Shown: positions 28,305-36,916 of the stretch, in pieces | How positions within the stretch are numbered: position 1 is the first letter of the stretch | Layout of the letters: each line of letters begins with the position of its first letter | NCBI RefSeq assembly: GCF_016745505.1 | Contig: NZ_JAERUC010000003.1 | Location: 1 to 53,281, forward strand | Direction of reading: 5' to 3' | DNA from: Streptomyces silvae | GTDB taxonomy: Bacteria; Actinomycetota; Actinomycetes; Streptomycetales; Streptomycetaceae | Length of the DNA stretch: 53,281 nucleotides | Made by a program: the position numbers and the translations under genes | The notes under the pieces: generated by a model | Told to the model about the DNA's origin: nothing | Database searches by the model: none | What the model saw: only the letters and a program-made list of their open reading frames with translations

Positions 28305-28335
28305 GATGTAGTGGTTGAACGTTGAACTATGTGAA
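28305..28335 (-). promoter_or_regulatory. monooxygenase promoter with embedded tandem operator
   Basis: On the minus strand TTCACA (28335-28330) and TACATC (28310-28305) form a probable -35/-10 with a 19-bp spacer. The spacer contains GTTCAACGTTCAAC (28327-28314), a perfect 7-bp tandem repeat. It differs at one base from the element in the pirin promoter spacer. A common repressor acting at both is inferred. Confidence 0.55.
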
Positions 28336-28454
28336 GACACCCTACAACGGAGCACCCCCTCTCTCTATTCCACCCGCTCCCCGGCCCCTGTCCATCCGGC
28401 CCTGCGTACCCTGGACGCGGCGCCCGCTGCGGCCGCCGGACGGAGGAACGCCTG

Positions 28455-28580
28455 ATGAGCGAGAGCGAACGCTGGAAGGAGCGCGGCGTCGCCCTGCGCG
28501 TCTTCGTCTACGTCTTCGCGACGCATCTGTTCGCCGGGTTCGTCATGCTGCTGTTCTACGTCGGCGGCGGCGACAAGTAG
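28455..28580 (+). CDS. small single-pass membrane protein, DUF6126-like (41 aa)
   Basis: Very short gene: MSESERWKERG is a charged cytoplasmic start, followed by a single hydrophobic helix (about 13-36) and a GGGDK tail. GGAGG lies eight bases before the ATG, and codon use fits a real gene. It resembles the DUF6126 family of small Streptomyces membrane proteins, of unknown function. It sits just upstream of the tryptophanyl-tRNA synthetase leader. Confidence 0.68.
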   Translation: MSESERWKERGVALRVFVYVFATHLFAGFVMLLFYVGGGDK

Positions 28581-28613
28581 GAAACGCTCCCGTGCCGGAA
28601 GGCCGGTGCACGC

Positions 28614-28619
28614 TACACT
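28614..28619 (+). promoter_or_regulatory. probable -10 of the trpS attenuator transcript
   Basis: TACACT lies seven bases before the leader peptide ATG, and the -35 region is weak. Transcription would start at or within a few bases of the ATG. No ribosome binding site precedes the leader, so a leaderless start is inferred. Confidence 0.45.
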
Positions 28620-28625
28620 CGACGC

Positions 28626-28667
28626 ATGACCTCCGTACCGTGCCGGAACTGGTGGCGCTCCTCCTAG
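28626..28667 (+). CDS. trpS leader peptide with tandem Trp codons (13 aa)
   Basis: The reading frame encodes MTSVPCRNWWRSS and stops at TAG (28665-28667). Two consecutive TGG codons (28650-28655) lie at the edge of a pause hairpin, the classical design for sensing charged tRNA-Trp. Known case: the auxiliary, indolmycin-resistant tryptophanyl-tRNA synthetase gene trpRS1 of S. coelicolor is reported to be controlled by ribosome-mediated attenuation. When charged tRNA-Trp is scarce the ribosome stalls on the Trp codons and read-through into trpS follows. Confidence 0.9.
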   Translation: MTSVPCRNWWRSS

Positions 28668-28678
28668 GAGCGGCCACC
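28651..28678 (+). promoter_or_regulatory. attenuator pause hairpin (1:2) and antiterminator segment
   Basis: Segment 28651-28662 pairs with 28666-28678 (12 bp, one bulged G), covering a Trp codon. Segment 28668-28675 (GAGCGGCC) can instead pair with 28697-28704 (GGCCGTTC), eight pairs with one G-U. That takes up the left arm of the terminator. These are the mutually exclusive structures needed for attenuation. Confidence 0.82.
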
Positions 28679-28694
28679 TTCTCTGCACGGAACC

Positions 28695-28724
28695 AGGGCC
28701 GTTCGATCTTCGGACGGCCCTTTT
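28695..28724 (+). terminator. attenuator intrinsic terminator
   Basis: An 11-bp stem with one G-U pair (28695-28705 with 28711-28721), ATCTT loop and a run of four T. It is one of the few hairpins in this window with a U-tract, as expected for a conditional terminator. It lies 28 bp after the leader stop and 64 bp before trpS. Confidence 0.88.
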
Positions 28725-28787
28725 CGCTGCCCCGGTGCCCCGTGACGGGCCGTCCTCCACGCATACACCACCAGCGAGGAGACCCCC

Positions 28788-29846
28788 GTGACCACGACCG
28801 CCGACCTCTCCGTCAGTCCCGCGGTGCGCCGCAGCGCCGAACTGGAGCAGCAGCTCGCCCTGGACCCCGGACGCTTCCGCGTCCTCACCGGGGACCGGCC
28901 CACCGGCGCCCTGCATCTCGGCCACTACTTCGGCACCCTCCACAACCGGGTGCGCCTCCAGGACCTCGGCGTGGACGTCTTCGTGCTGATCGCCGACTAC
29001 CAGGTGCTCACCGACCGGGACGTCGCCGAGCGGCTCACCGAGCATGTGGAGGGGCTGCTCCTGGACTACCTCGCCATCGGGATCGACCCCGCCCGTACGA
29101 CGGTCTTCAACCACAGCGCGGTCCCCGCCCTCAACCAGCTGCTGCTGCCGTTCCTGTCCCTGGTCTCCGTCGCCGAACTGGGCCGCAACCCCACGGTGAA
29201 GGACGAGATCGCCCACTCCCGCCAGTCGGCCGTCAGCGGCCTGATGTACACCTACCCGGTGCACCAGGCCGCCGACATCCTGTTCTGCAAGGGCAATCTC
29301 GTGCCCGTCGGCCAGGACCAGCTGCCCCACCTGGAGATCACCCGCACCGTCGCCCGGCGCTTCAACGAGCGGTACGGCGATGTCTTCCCCGAGCCCGACG
29401 CGCTGCTCTCCGCGGCGCCCCTGCTGCTCGGCACCGACGCCACCAAGATGAGCAAGAGCCGCGGCAACTCGATCGCCCTGGGCGCCGACGCCGACGAGAC
29501 CGCCCGGCTGATCAAGGGCGCCACCACCGACGCGGACCGGCACATCACCTACGACCCCGAGCTGCGGCCCGGGGTGTCGAGCCTGGTGCTGCTGGCCGCG
29601 CTCTGCCTCGGCCGCGACCCGCACGAGGTCGCCGAGGAGATCGGCGGCAGCGGCGCGGCCGGTCTCAAGCGGACCGTGACGGAGGCCGTCAACGCGGCGA
29701 TGGCCCCGATCCGCGCCTGCCGGGCGGAGTACGCCCAGGACATGGGGTACGTACGCGACGTGCTGCGCGCCGGCAACGAGCGGGCGAACGCCGTGGCCGA
29801 GGCGACGCTCACGGAGGTCCGGGAGGCGATGGGCATGTTCAGCTGA
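28788..29846 (+). CDS. trpS: tryptophanyl-tRNA synthetase, attenuator-controlled (352 aa)
   Basis: Class I synthetase attaching tryptophan to tRNA-Trp. The HIGH-type motif is GALHLGHYFGT near residue 44 and the second signature TKMSKSRGN near 222; both are intact. GTG start with GAGGAG seven bases upstream. The upstream leader with tandem Trp codons and an alternative hairpin system indicates control by tRNA-Trp charging. By analogy with S. coelicolor trpRS1, this may be an auxiliary, antibiotic-tolerant enzyme (indolmycin class) beside a housekeeping copy elsewhere. The sequence alone does not prove resistance. It converges on the channel-like gene. Confidence 0.96.
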   Translation: MTTTADLSVSPAVRRSAELEQQLALDPGRFRVLTGDRPTGALHLGHYFGTLHNRVRLQDLGVDVFVLIADYQVLTDRDVAERLTEHVEGLLLDYLAIGIDPARTTVFNHSAVPALNQLLLPFLSLVSVAELGRNPTVKDEIAHSRQSAVSGLMYTYPVHQAADILFCKGNLVPVGQDQLPHLEITRTVARRFNERYGDVFPEPDALLSAAPLLLGTDATKMSKSRGNSIALGADADETARLIKGATTDADRHITYDPELRPGVSSLVLLAALCLGRDPHEVAEEIGGSGAAGLKRTVTEAVNAAMAPIRACRAEYAQDMGYVRDVLRAGNERANAVAEATLTEVREAMGMFS

Positions 29847-29901
29847 GCCCCCGCCGAGCACCACCCGCCCCCGGCCGTCCGCCCCCAGCCCCAGCCCCCG
29901 C

Positions 29902-31917
29902 TCAGCGGCGTGACACCGAGCGATGCTGCCCGCGCAGCAGCTCGGCCAGCCCGCGCCGGGTCGCGGCGATCACCACCCGGTCCTCCGGCTGCAGCACATA
30001 GCCCGGGTGCAGGTCCCAGACCAGGCCGGAGGGCCGGTCCGGGGTACCGGGGCCGGTGGCGCCGTCCGGGTCGAACGGCGGTACGGCGGCCAGGTCGGGG
30101 AGGCGGTCGGCCGGCGGGGTGGCGTCCAGGGCCAGGACCCGCCAGGCACCCGCCCGGAACGCCTGGTCGACGGTGCGGCCCTCCAGTTGCGGGTGGCCCG
30201 CCACCTCCAGGGCGGCGAAGAGCATCACCTTGCGCTCCACCGGCACCGCGCCGAGGATCTGCCGCCCCATCATGGCGACGGCGAACGACGGCGCGGCCAG
30301 GTGGGACACCGAGCGGGAGCGGGTCAGGGCCTGCGGGTGGGCCGTGCGCAGGGTGCGGTAGACGGCGGTGGCGAACTCGTCGTCGTACAGACGCAGCGCC
30401 ACGCGCAGTTCCGGCTTCACCGAGCGGGCGTACAGCGCGGCTTCGAGGTTCGTCGTGTCGATGCTGGTCAGGGCGAGCAGCGCGCGGGCCCGGCGGATCT
30501 TGGCCGCCTCCAGGACGCCCTCCTGGGTCACGTCGCCGAGGACCGTCGGGACGTGCAGGCTGCGGGCCAGCGGAATGCCGCGCGCCTCCGGGTCCTCCTC
30601 GACGACCACCACGGGGATGTCCAGCTCCCGCAGGCGCACCAGGACCCTCGTACCGATCTTGCCGAGACCCAGCAGGACCACATGGCCGGACAGACCGCGC
30701 GGGGGCCGGCGCAGCGAGGACGCGGTGCGCAGCGAGCCGAACGCCTCCAGGACGGCGGCGACCAGCAGCGGCAGCAGCAGGAGCCCGGCCATGCCGGAGA
30801 GCAGCTGGATGACCTGGCGGGACGCCGAATCGGTGTCCTCGACCGCCGGGTCGCCCATCGCCAGCAGGTCCAGCAGGGTCAGATAGGCGGCGTGCAGCGG
30901 GCTGTCACCCGTGGTGACCACCGAGGCGACGGCCAGGGCGACGACGGCCGCCGCGACGCCCAGCGCCGACCAGCGCAGCCGCCGGGAGAAGACCTGGCCG
31001 AGCGGCGCGCCCCTGCCGCCCATGCGGGTGGGTGCCTGGTCGGGACCCGCCTGGCTGATGGCCTCCAGGACGATCGTGCCCCGGCCCGTGGCGGCGTTCA
31101 CCGTGGCCCGGTCGGGCAGGAGCTGCGGGCCCTCGTCGCCGCTGCTGTCGGAGCCCTCGCTGCCGGCCGGGTCCTGGCTGGTGGAGGAGAGCAGGGCCAG
31201 GGTGCACAGCCCCGGGTCGGCGAGCTCGCCCGGGCGCGGCGGGGTGCGCTCGACGGCGCGCAGGAGAAGTCCCTCGGCCTGGATGACCTTGCTGCTGCCG
31301 GTCAGCGCGGTGGCGGCGAGGGCGGGTGCGGCGGTGTCGGCGTCGGAGAGGACGGTGGTGGAGGCGTCCAGCACGGCCGGGTCGAGGCCGGGCATGGCGA
31401 CGGCGGCCGCCTGGTCGAGCAGGGTCTCCAGGTGCTGGCCCAGCTTGCGGTTGTAGAGCCGGATGACGAGGCGCAGGCGCGGATTGAGCCGACGGGCCGT
31501 CAGGGCGGCGCGGATGTTGAGCTCGTCGTCGTCGTAGACGAGGGCGAGCGCGGCGGCGCGGTCGACGCCGGCCTCCTCCAGCACGTCGTCGGAGGGCTCG
31601 TGCGCCTCCATGATGCGGACGGCCTCGACCCCGGCGTTCGTGTCGCCCGCGCCGTTCCCGCCGGCCGTCCCGTTGCGCATCATCGCCGCCGACATCCGCC
31701 CGAACAGCGCGCCCGCCCGGGCCCGTTGGGTCAGGGGCAGGTCCGGCCTGCTGGGTTCCCGGCCCGGGGGGACCAGGAGCGTGACCCGCTCCCCGTACAC
31801 GTAACGCAGCTCCACGGCCAGCCTGCGGGCCAGGGCGTCGTCGCCGCAGACCACCATGTGGCCGCTGCTCGCGGGGCGTTGGGGCTGTTGAGGAAGTGAG
31901 GTCACGGAACCCAGCAT
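29902..31917 (-). CDS. channel-like membrane protein with two TrkA-N domains (671 aa)
   Basis: Two NAD-binding TrkA-N (RCK-type) domains flank a two-helix membrane unit. The first spans about 18-200 (HMVVCGDDALARRLA, then a variable insertion). Helix 1 is about 313-333 (ALGVAAAVVALAVASVV), the pore-loop-like stretch TLLDLLAMGDPA is near 345-357, and helix 2 is about 370-392. The second RCK domain begins HVVLLGLGKIGTRVLV near 409, and a TrkA-C-like segment ends the protein. The layout resembles ligand-gated K+ channels, but the TVGYGD filter is replaced by LLAMGD. The ATG has GGGGGGAG six bases upstream and lies 17 bp after the giant ATPase gene, so they are probably cotranscribed. Ion selectivity is doubtful. 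Confidence 0.82.
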   Translation of the reverse strand: MLGSVTSLPQQPQRPASSGHMVVCGDDALARRLAVELRYVYGERVTLLVPPGREPSRPDLPLTQRARAGALFGRMSAAMMRNGTAGGNGAGDTNAGVEAVRIMEAHEPSDDVLEEAGVDRAAALALVYDDDELNIRAALTARRLNPRLRLVIRLYNRKLGQHLETLLDQAAAVAMPGLDPAVLDASTTVLSDADTAAPALAATALTGSSKVIQAEGLLLRAVERTPPRPGELADPGLCTLALLSSTSQDPAGSEGSDSSGDEGPQLLPDRATVNAATGRGTIVLEAISQAGPDQAPTRMGGRGAPLGQVFSRRLRWSALGVAAAVVALAVASVVTTGDSPLHAAYLTLLDLLAMGDPAVEDTDSASRQVIQLLSGMAGLLLLPLLVAAVLEAFGSLRTASSLRRPPRGLSGHVVLLGLGKIGTRVLVRLRELDIPVVVVEEDPEARGIPLARSLHVPTVLGDVTQEGVLEAAKIRRARALLALTSIDTTNLEAALYARSVKPELRVALRLYDDEFATAVYRTLRTAHPQALTRSRSVSHLAAPSFAVAMMGRQILGAVPVERKVMLFAALEVAGHPQLEGRTVDQAFRAGAWRVLALDATPPADRLPDLAAVPPFDPDGATGPGTPDRPSGLVWDLHPGYVLQPEDRVVIAATRRGLAELLRGQHRSVSRR

Positions 31918-31934
31918 GCCTTGCTCCCCCCGGA

Positions 31935-34900
31935 TCAGTCGGGCGTGTCGGTGATCATCGCGTGACGGGGGCGTGGGCCCGCGCCCGCCCTCCGGGGGCC
32001 CGTCGCCCGCTCGATGGCCGCCTCGACCGCCGCGATCCGGTCCGCCAGCAGACCCAGCGCACCGACCGCCCGGGAGGCGGGGTCGCCGTCGGGCCCGCCG
32101 AGGGCCTGTGTGCGTACGTAGGCGGAGGTGACCGCCGCCCAGCGCTCGGCCTGTGCCGGGCTGAGCGTGCCCCGCAGGGCGGCCAGCTTCAGCAGGTTCG
32201 ACTCGGCGCCCGTGGTGAGCGTCTGGGCCTCGCCGGCGTAGTGGTCGTCGACGACGGCGGACAGCTCGTCGTCGTTCATGACGGGCACGATCCGTTCGGC
32301 GATCTTGTTCATGTTGCGGTACGAGCCCTGGAGCCGGAACGGCGGCTCGGTGCGCGCCGCGTCGGTCTGCGCCGCCGACGCGATGTACGCCGCGTTCACC
32401 GCGAGGACCGTCTCCCGGGCCGTGAGCAGATGGCGCAGGACGGAGACGATCCTGTCCAGCTCGGCCGGCGCGTAGGCGTGCTCCAGCTGGTCGGCACGGG
32501 CGGCGAGCCCGGAGCCGGACGCCATGCGCACGAGCAGCGCCAGGTCGGCGCGGGAGCGGCCCGCGAGCGGGGCGAGGACCGGGTTGGCGGTCAGCGCGTT
32601 CTCCACGAAGCTCAGGGCGAAGACGTCCTCCCGGCCGCTCAGCACCTCGCCGAGATTCCATACGTCGGCCCGGTTGGCGAGCATGTCCGGAATCCTGAAC
32701 CGGTCCCCGGACTCGGTGTACGGGTTGCCCGCCATGACCACCGCGAACCGCTTGCCCCGCAGGTCGTAGCTGCGCGGCTCGCCGTCCCGCACACCCTCGA
32801 CACGGCGGGTGGCGTCGCAGAGCGGAATGAACTTCTGGAGCAGTTCCGGCGAGGTGTGCTGGATGTCGTCCAGGTAGAGCAGGGTGTTGTTGCCCGACTC
32901 CAGCGCGAAGTTGATCTTCTCGACCTCGCGCCGTGCGGTCGCCCCGCGCGCCTGCGCCGGGTCCAGGGACGTCACGTCGTGGCCGAGGTTCGGCCCGCTG
33001 ACCTTCACCAGGACCATGCCGAGCCGGTCGGCGACGTACTCCATGAGCGTCGTCTTGCCGTAGCCGGGCGGGGAGACGAGCAGCAGCAGGCCCTGCGAGT
33101 CGGTGCGCCGGTCCGCGTCCGCGGTGCCGAGCTGCTTGGCGAGGCTGTCGCCGATCAGCGGCAGGTACACCTCGTCCAGCAGCTGGTTGCGGACGAACGC
33201 CGACATCACGCGCGGCCGGTGGTCGTCCAGCCGCAGCCGGGCGCGCTCGGAGTCCACCAGCGTGGTGCGCAGCCGCTGGTAGGCACGGAATCCGGGCACG
33301 CCTTCGGCGCGGAACTCGGCGGTACGGGCGAGGAGTTCGTCCAGCCGTACGGTCAGCGACCCCCTCTCGACCCGGGGGTGGTCGCCGAGCAGCCCGTCCA
33401 CGGTCGCGGTGAGCGGGGCGTCGAGGTCGTACCGATCCAGGCCGGGGCAGAGCTCCACGGCCGCGGCCTCCGCCAGGTCCCCGGCGTCCACATCGGTGCC
33501 GGACGCGGCGGCGTACGAGCCGAGCCAGCCCTCGACCAGCTGGCGCCGGGCCGGCAGGTCGTCACCGAACGCGGCCAGGTCGTCGTCGTACGCCGAAGTC
33601 CCCGTCGCCCGGCGGAACTTCTCCAGGAACTCGCGGGTGACGGCGCTCGTCACGAACCCGGCGGGACCGCTCGTCAGCTCCTCGAAGAGGTACACGGCGG
33701 CCGTCCTCCCCGCGCCCATCACGGCCGCCCACTCCTCCTGGAGCACGGCGATGGCGGGGGCGAGCCCGAAGGTGTCGCGGGCCCGCGCCAGCGACACGGC
33801 CCGGCGCGTCCAGGAGGCACGCAGGGCGTCGTCCGCCTCGTGCGACCAGAACAGCTGCGCGGCGGCGCGCACGGCGGGCTCGTACCGCAGCAGGCCCGCC
33901 CCGGCGTACAGCTCCAGCAGGACCGTCAGGATCGCGGTGGCGTCCTCGTCGTGGACACCCCGCTGGTGGCCCTCGTCGTACGCCGCCGCTGCCGCCTCCC
34001 GGACGAGCCCGGCCAGGTCCCGCGCGTCCGCCAGGGCGTCGGCGCCGTGCTCGTCCAGCAGCCGGGCGGCCAGGTGCTCGGCGCGGTAGACGTCCCGGGA
34101 CTCCGAGGGCAGCAGCCGGTCCCAGTACGGGCGGGTCGCCGCGAACTCCGGGTCGGTGACCGGGGCCCGGTAGTCGGTGCCGGTCAGCGCGAAGGCGAGC
34201 CGGTCGCCGTGCGGGACCAGGGTCAGGTCGAAGGGCCGGCTGTTCACCGCGAACCGGTGGCGACCCAGCTTGAGGACCGCGCCGCCGTCCGCGTACAGCT
34301 CGCCGCGGTCCCGCAGCGCGCGCCCGGCCTCCTGGCGGGCCGCCTTCAGCCGCCCGTCGAGCTCCTCGGCGCGCACCGGGTCGCCCAGCTCGCGCAGCTC
34401 CTCGGCGGTGCGCCGGACCTTGGCGACCATCGGGTCGGAGGCGAAGTACGTGTGGACGGCGTCCAGGTCTTCCAGCGCGGCCAGGCGCCTGGTGACCGTC
34501 TCCAGCACCCGGGCGGCCGAGTCCGCGAGCCGCTCGGCCCGCCGGGCACGGGCGTCCTGGAGCGTCTGCCGGCGGGCCGAGAACGCCTCGTGGACCTCGG
34601 TCCTGCGCTCGGTCAGCCGGCCGAGGAAGTCGTCGGACTCCGCGAACCGCGACTCCAGGTTCTCCAGCTGGAGCAGCAGCCGCGCCAGCTGCTCGTCGCA
34701 GGCCTCGGGGGAGTCGGCGGCGGCCAGCGCCCCCGTGACGGCCTGCCCGAGCAGCGCGAACTCGGCGGCGAACTCGGCCCGGCCCTCCTGGGACAGCAGC
34801 TCCCTGCGGCGGGCGTCGAGGGTGGCGCGGGCCCGGTTCGCGTCGCCCAGCACCCCGGCGATCCGCTCCAGGATCGACGTACGGACGGTGGCGTCCCCGA

Positions 34901-36821
34901 TGTCGAGCCCGGCCACCACGTCCGTGACGGTCGCCAGCCCCTCGGTGATCGCCGTCAGCCGGTCGCCGACCTCCGAGGCGTCCGCGACCGCGGTCAGGGC
35001 GTCGGCGGTGGCGGTGAGGGCGGCGAGCTCCTCGTGGTAGCCGGCGAAGGCGTCCTCGCGGGCCAGGAAGGAGACGGCCCGCCGGGCGGCCGACGCCAGG
35101 TCGTCCTCTGCCTCGGCGGACAGCTCGGCGATCCGCCCGGTGTCGGCGTACCGCATCTCGGCGAGCGTCGCCAGATGGCCGTGGGTGCGGCGGAGTTCGG
35201 TGAGCTGGTCGACCCAGGCGGCGGCCGTGCGCGGGGCCTCGCCCCGGATGCGGCGGACCAGGGCGGTGAGCTTGGCCGCCGTGGCGTCGAGGGCCTCGGC
35301 GGCCTGCCGGGTCAGCTCCTGCACCGTCCCGAACTCGGCCAGGACCTGGCCCGCGGTGGTCCCGATCTCCGTCAGGGGCTCGCCGAGTCCGCCCAGCTCG
35401 GGGTCGGCGAGCCAGTGGTAGCGGTCACCGGCCCGGGCGCAGTCGGCGACGAGCCGGGCGTACACGGCCGCGGTCGGCGTCATGTCGCGGATGCCGTGCG
35501 CCAGGGCGAGGCAGTCGGAGATCCCGCGCACCAGGTCGGCGTTGCCGGTCCGGGCGAGCGGACCCGTCCCGGCGGGGCGCGCGGCGGCGTAGGTGTCGGA
35601 GACGTACGGGGTCTGCCAGCGCTGCAACGGGTGGACACGGACGGGCCCGTCCTCGCCGCCCTTGAGCAGGACGAGGGTGCCGTCGTCCAGGAGCGCGTGC
35701 CCCCGGCCGAGCAGCGGGGTGGCGACCTCCTGGCGGATCAGGTTGTACGGCAGGAGCAGGGTGCGGCTCTCGTCGCGGGACCGGAAGACGTACAGCACGT
35801 CCTCGCCGTTGGGCGAGCGGACCGCGCCCTCGAAGACCGGGTCGGTGAGCTCCTCGGCGGTGTCGAACGTCTTGGCCGCGCCGGTGGTCAGGTAGTAGCC
35901 GCCGGGGAAGATGATCCCCTGGTCCTCGGGGAGCCGGTGGCAGGACGGCCCGATCGCGTCCAGCCGCTGGACCCGGCCGAGCAGCGTGTTGAAGACCAGG
36001 TGGCGCCAGGCCTCCTCCTTGTACGGGCGCACCCGGAGCAGGACCAGCGGCCCGGCCTGCGCGTACTCGACGTCGGCGTCCGCCAGGGACTGCAGCGGCT
36101 CGTCGACGGGCTCCTCGTAGATCCCGTCCGGGGTCTCGGTGTCGTCCTCGGTCTTGACGGTGAGCGTGCCGCCCAGGGTGTCGACGAAGAGCGCGCCCTC
36201 GGCGACCGCGATGTGCGGGTGCCGGCCGGGCCGGTGGGCGTCCCGGCCCGCCGGGGTCCAGTCGAAGTCGTGCGAGGGCGGGAAGACGTGGTCCTTCTCG
36301 CCCCGGGCGTCCAGGAACTCCCCGGGCGTCCCGTCCGGGCCCAGGGCCCAGCGCAGGACGCGGACGTCCTCGGCGCTCTCCCCGGTGCGGAAGACGGCGA
36401 TCAGCCGGCCGTTGACCCTGCGCAGCCGCAGCAGCCGGGCGTCCCGGAAGTAGCGGTGCAGGCCCGCGAACTCCCGTACGAACGCCTCGTCGGCCAGGGG
36501 CCCTTCGCCCGTCACCTCGTCCAGGCCGGCCTCCCGCAGGACGAGGACGTCACCGACCCCGGCCTCCCCGCCGACGCCGGGCCCCCGCTCGAAGCCGAAC
36601 AGCAGCCGGTCGCCGACGGCCACCAGGTCCCGGGCCAGCGAGGGGCGCTCCGTGTGCACCTGCTCGGTGGCCAGCAGCCGCAGCCCGGCCGACCCGAACT
36701 CCTCGGTCCGCCGCGCGTTGAGCGCCTCGGCCCGCCGGACGAGCTCATCGGCCTGCGCCCCGAGCCGCCGCCGGAGCACCTCGTAGGCACCGCCGTCGGC
36801 GAGTGTGGTGTCACGGTCCAT
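31935..36821 (-). CDS. giant AAA+ ATPase, DUF3686 'DNA repair ATPase' type (1628 aa)
   Basis: One of the largest genes here. The N-terminal ~450 residues form the DUF3686-type beta-rich region (GDRLLFGFERG, FRDARLLRLRRVNGRLIAVF, DIS-like blades). The middle (about 480-900) is long coiled coil rich in Ala/Glu/Arg. The AAA+ module is C-terminal: Walker A SPPGYGKTTLMEY near residue 1248, Walker B LLYLDDIQHTS near 1314, sensor-1-like VVMAGNPYTESGDRF near 1355, similar to MoxR-type modules. The ATG has AGGGAG upstream. It is followed at 17 bp by the channel-like gene and preceded, 277 bp upstream on the same strand, by the flotillin gene. The 'DNA repair' label in databases is not supported by any nuclease or DNA-binding motif visible here. 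Confidence 0.88.
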   Translation of the reverse strand: MDRDTTLADGGAYEVLRRRLGAQADELVRRAEALNARRTEEFGSAGLRLLATEQVHTERPSLARDLVAVGDRLLFGFERGPGVGGEAGVGDVLVLREAGLDEVTGEGPLADEAFVREFAGLHRYFRDARLLRLRRVNGRLIAVFRTGESAEDVRVLRWALGPDGTPGEFLDARGEKDHVFPPSHDFDWTPAGRDAHRPGRHPHIAVAEGALFVDTLGGTLTVKTEDDTETPDGIYEEPVDEPLQSLADADVEYAQAGPLVLLRVRPYKEEAWRHLVFNTLLGRVQRLDAIGPSCHRLPEDQGIIFPGGYYLTTGAAKTFDTAEELTDPVFEGAVRSPNGEDVLYVFRSRDESRTLLLPYNLIRQEVATPLLGRGHALLDDGTLVLLKGGEDGPVRVHPLQRWQTPYVSDTYAAARPAGTGPLARTGNADLVRGISDCLALAHGIRDMTPTAAVYARLVADCARAGDRYHWLADPELGGLGEPLTEIGTTAGQVLAEFGTVQELTRQAAEALDATAAKLTALVRRIRGEAPRTAAAWVDQLTELRRTHGHLATLAEMRYADTGRIAELSAEAEDDLASAARRAVSFLAREDAFAGYHEELAALTATADALTAVADASEVGDRLTAITEGLATVTDVVAGLDIGDATVRTSILERIAGVLGDANRARATLDARRRELLSQEGRAEFAAEFALLGQAVTGALAAADSPEACDEQLARLLLQLENLESRFAESDDFLGRLTERRTEVHEAFSARRQTLQDARARRAERLADSAARVLETVTRRLAALEDLDAVHTYFASDPMVAKVRRTAEELRELGDPVRAEELDGRLKAARQEAGRALRDRGELYADGGAVLKLGRHRFAVNSRPFDLTLVPHGDRLAFALTGTDYRAPVTDPEFAATRPYWDRLLPSESRDVYRAEHLAARLLDEHGADALADARDLAGLVREAAAAAYDEGHQRGVHDEDATAILTVLLELYAGAGLLRYEPAVRAAAQLFWSHEADDALRASWTRRAVSLARARDTFGLAPAIAVLQEEWAAVMGAGRTAAVYLFEELTSGPAGFVTSAVTREFLEKFRRATGTSAYDDDLAAFGDDLPARRQLVEGWLGSYAAASGTDVDAGDLAEAAAVELCPGLDRYDLDAPLTATVDGLLGDHPRVERGSLTVRLDELLARTAEFRAEGVPGFRAYQRLRTTLVDSERARLRLDDHRPRVMSAFVRNQLLDEVYLPLIGDSLAKQLGTADADRRTDSQGLLLLVSPPGYGKTTLMEYVADRLGMVLVKVSGPNLGHDVTSLDPAQARGATARREVEKINFALESGNNTLLYLDDIQHTSPELLQKFIPLCDATRRVEGVRDGEPRSYDLRGKRFAVVMAGNPYTESGDRFRIPDMLANRADVWNLGEVLSGREDVFALSFVENALTANPVLAPLAGRSRADLALLVRMASGSGLAARADQLEHAYAPAELDRIVSVLRHLLTARETVLAVNAAYIASAAQTDAARTEPPFRLQGSYRNMNKIAERIVPVMNDDELSAVVDDHYAGEAQTLTTGAESNLLKLAALRGTLSPAQAERWAAVTSAYVRTQALGGPDGDPASRAVGALGLLADRIAAVEAAIERATGPRRAGAGPRPRHAMITDTPD

Positions 36822-36916
36822 GCGTACGGCTCCCTACGGAATAACACTCACTGACAACGCCCCCTCCGGAGCGCATCGCCGTGCGAACAGGCGCGCTCTC
36901 ACGCCCAGCCCGGCAC

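Noticed and set aside
26493..28355. Single 620-codon frame joining the FMN reductase to upstream sequence
   Set aside because: The upstream part is the wrong frame of the monooxygenase gene. The reductase has its own ATG and GAAGGAG at 27158.
28594..28611. TGCCGGAAGGCCGGTGCA as another flotillin-type operator
   Set aside because: Arms do not match after CCGG and the centre is four bases, so it is not the same element.
29902..32661. A 919-residue version of the channel-like protein
   Set aside because: The extra 248 codons run through the ATPase 3' end in a shadow frame. The ATG at 31917 has a strong ribosome site.
31896..36854. Plus-strand open frame of 1652 codons antisense to the giant ATPase
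   Set aside because: It mirrors the GC-rich third positions of the ATPase gene. The translation is Arg/Gly/Val/Leu low complexity, without domains or a credible start.
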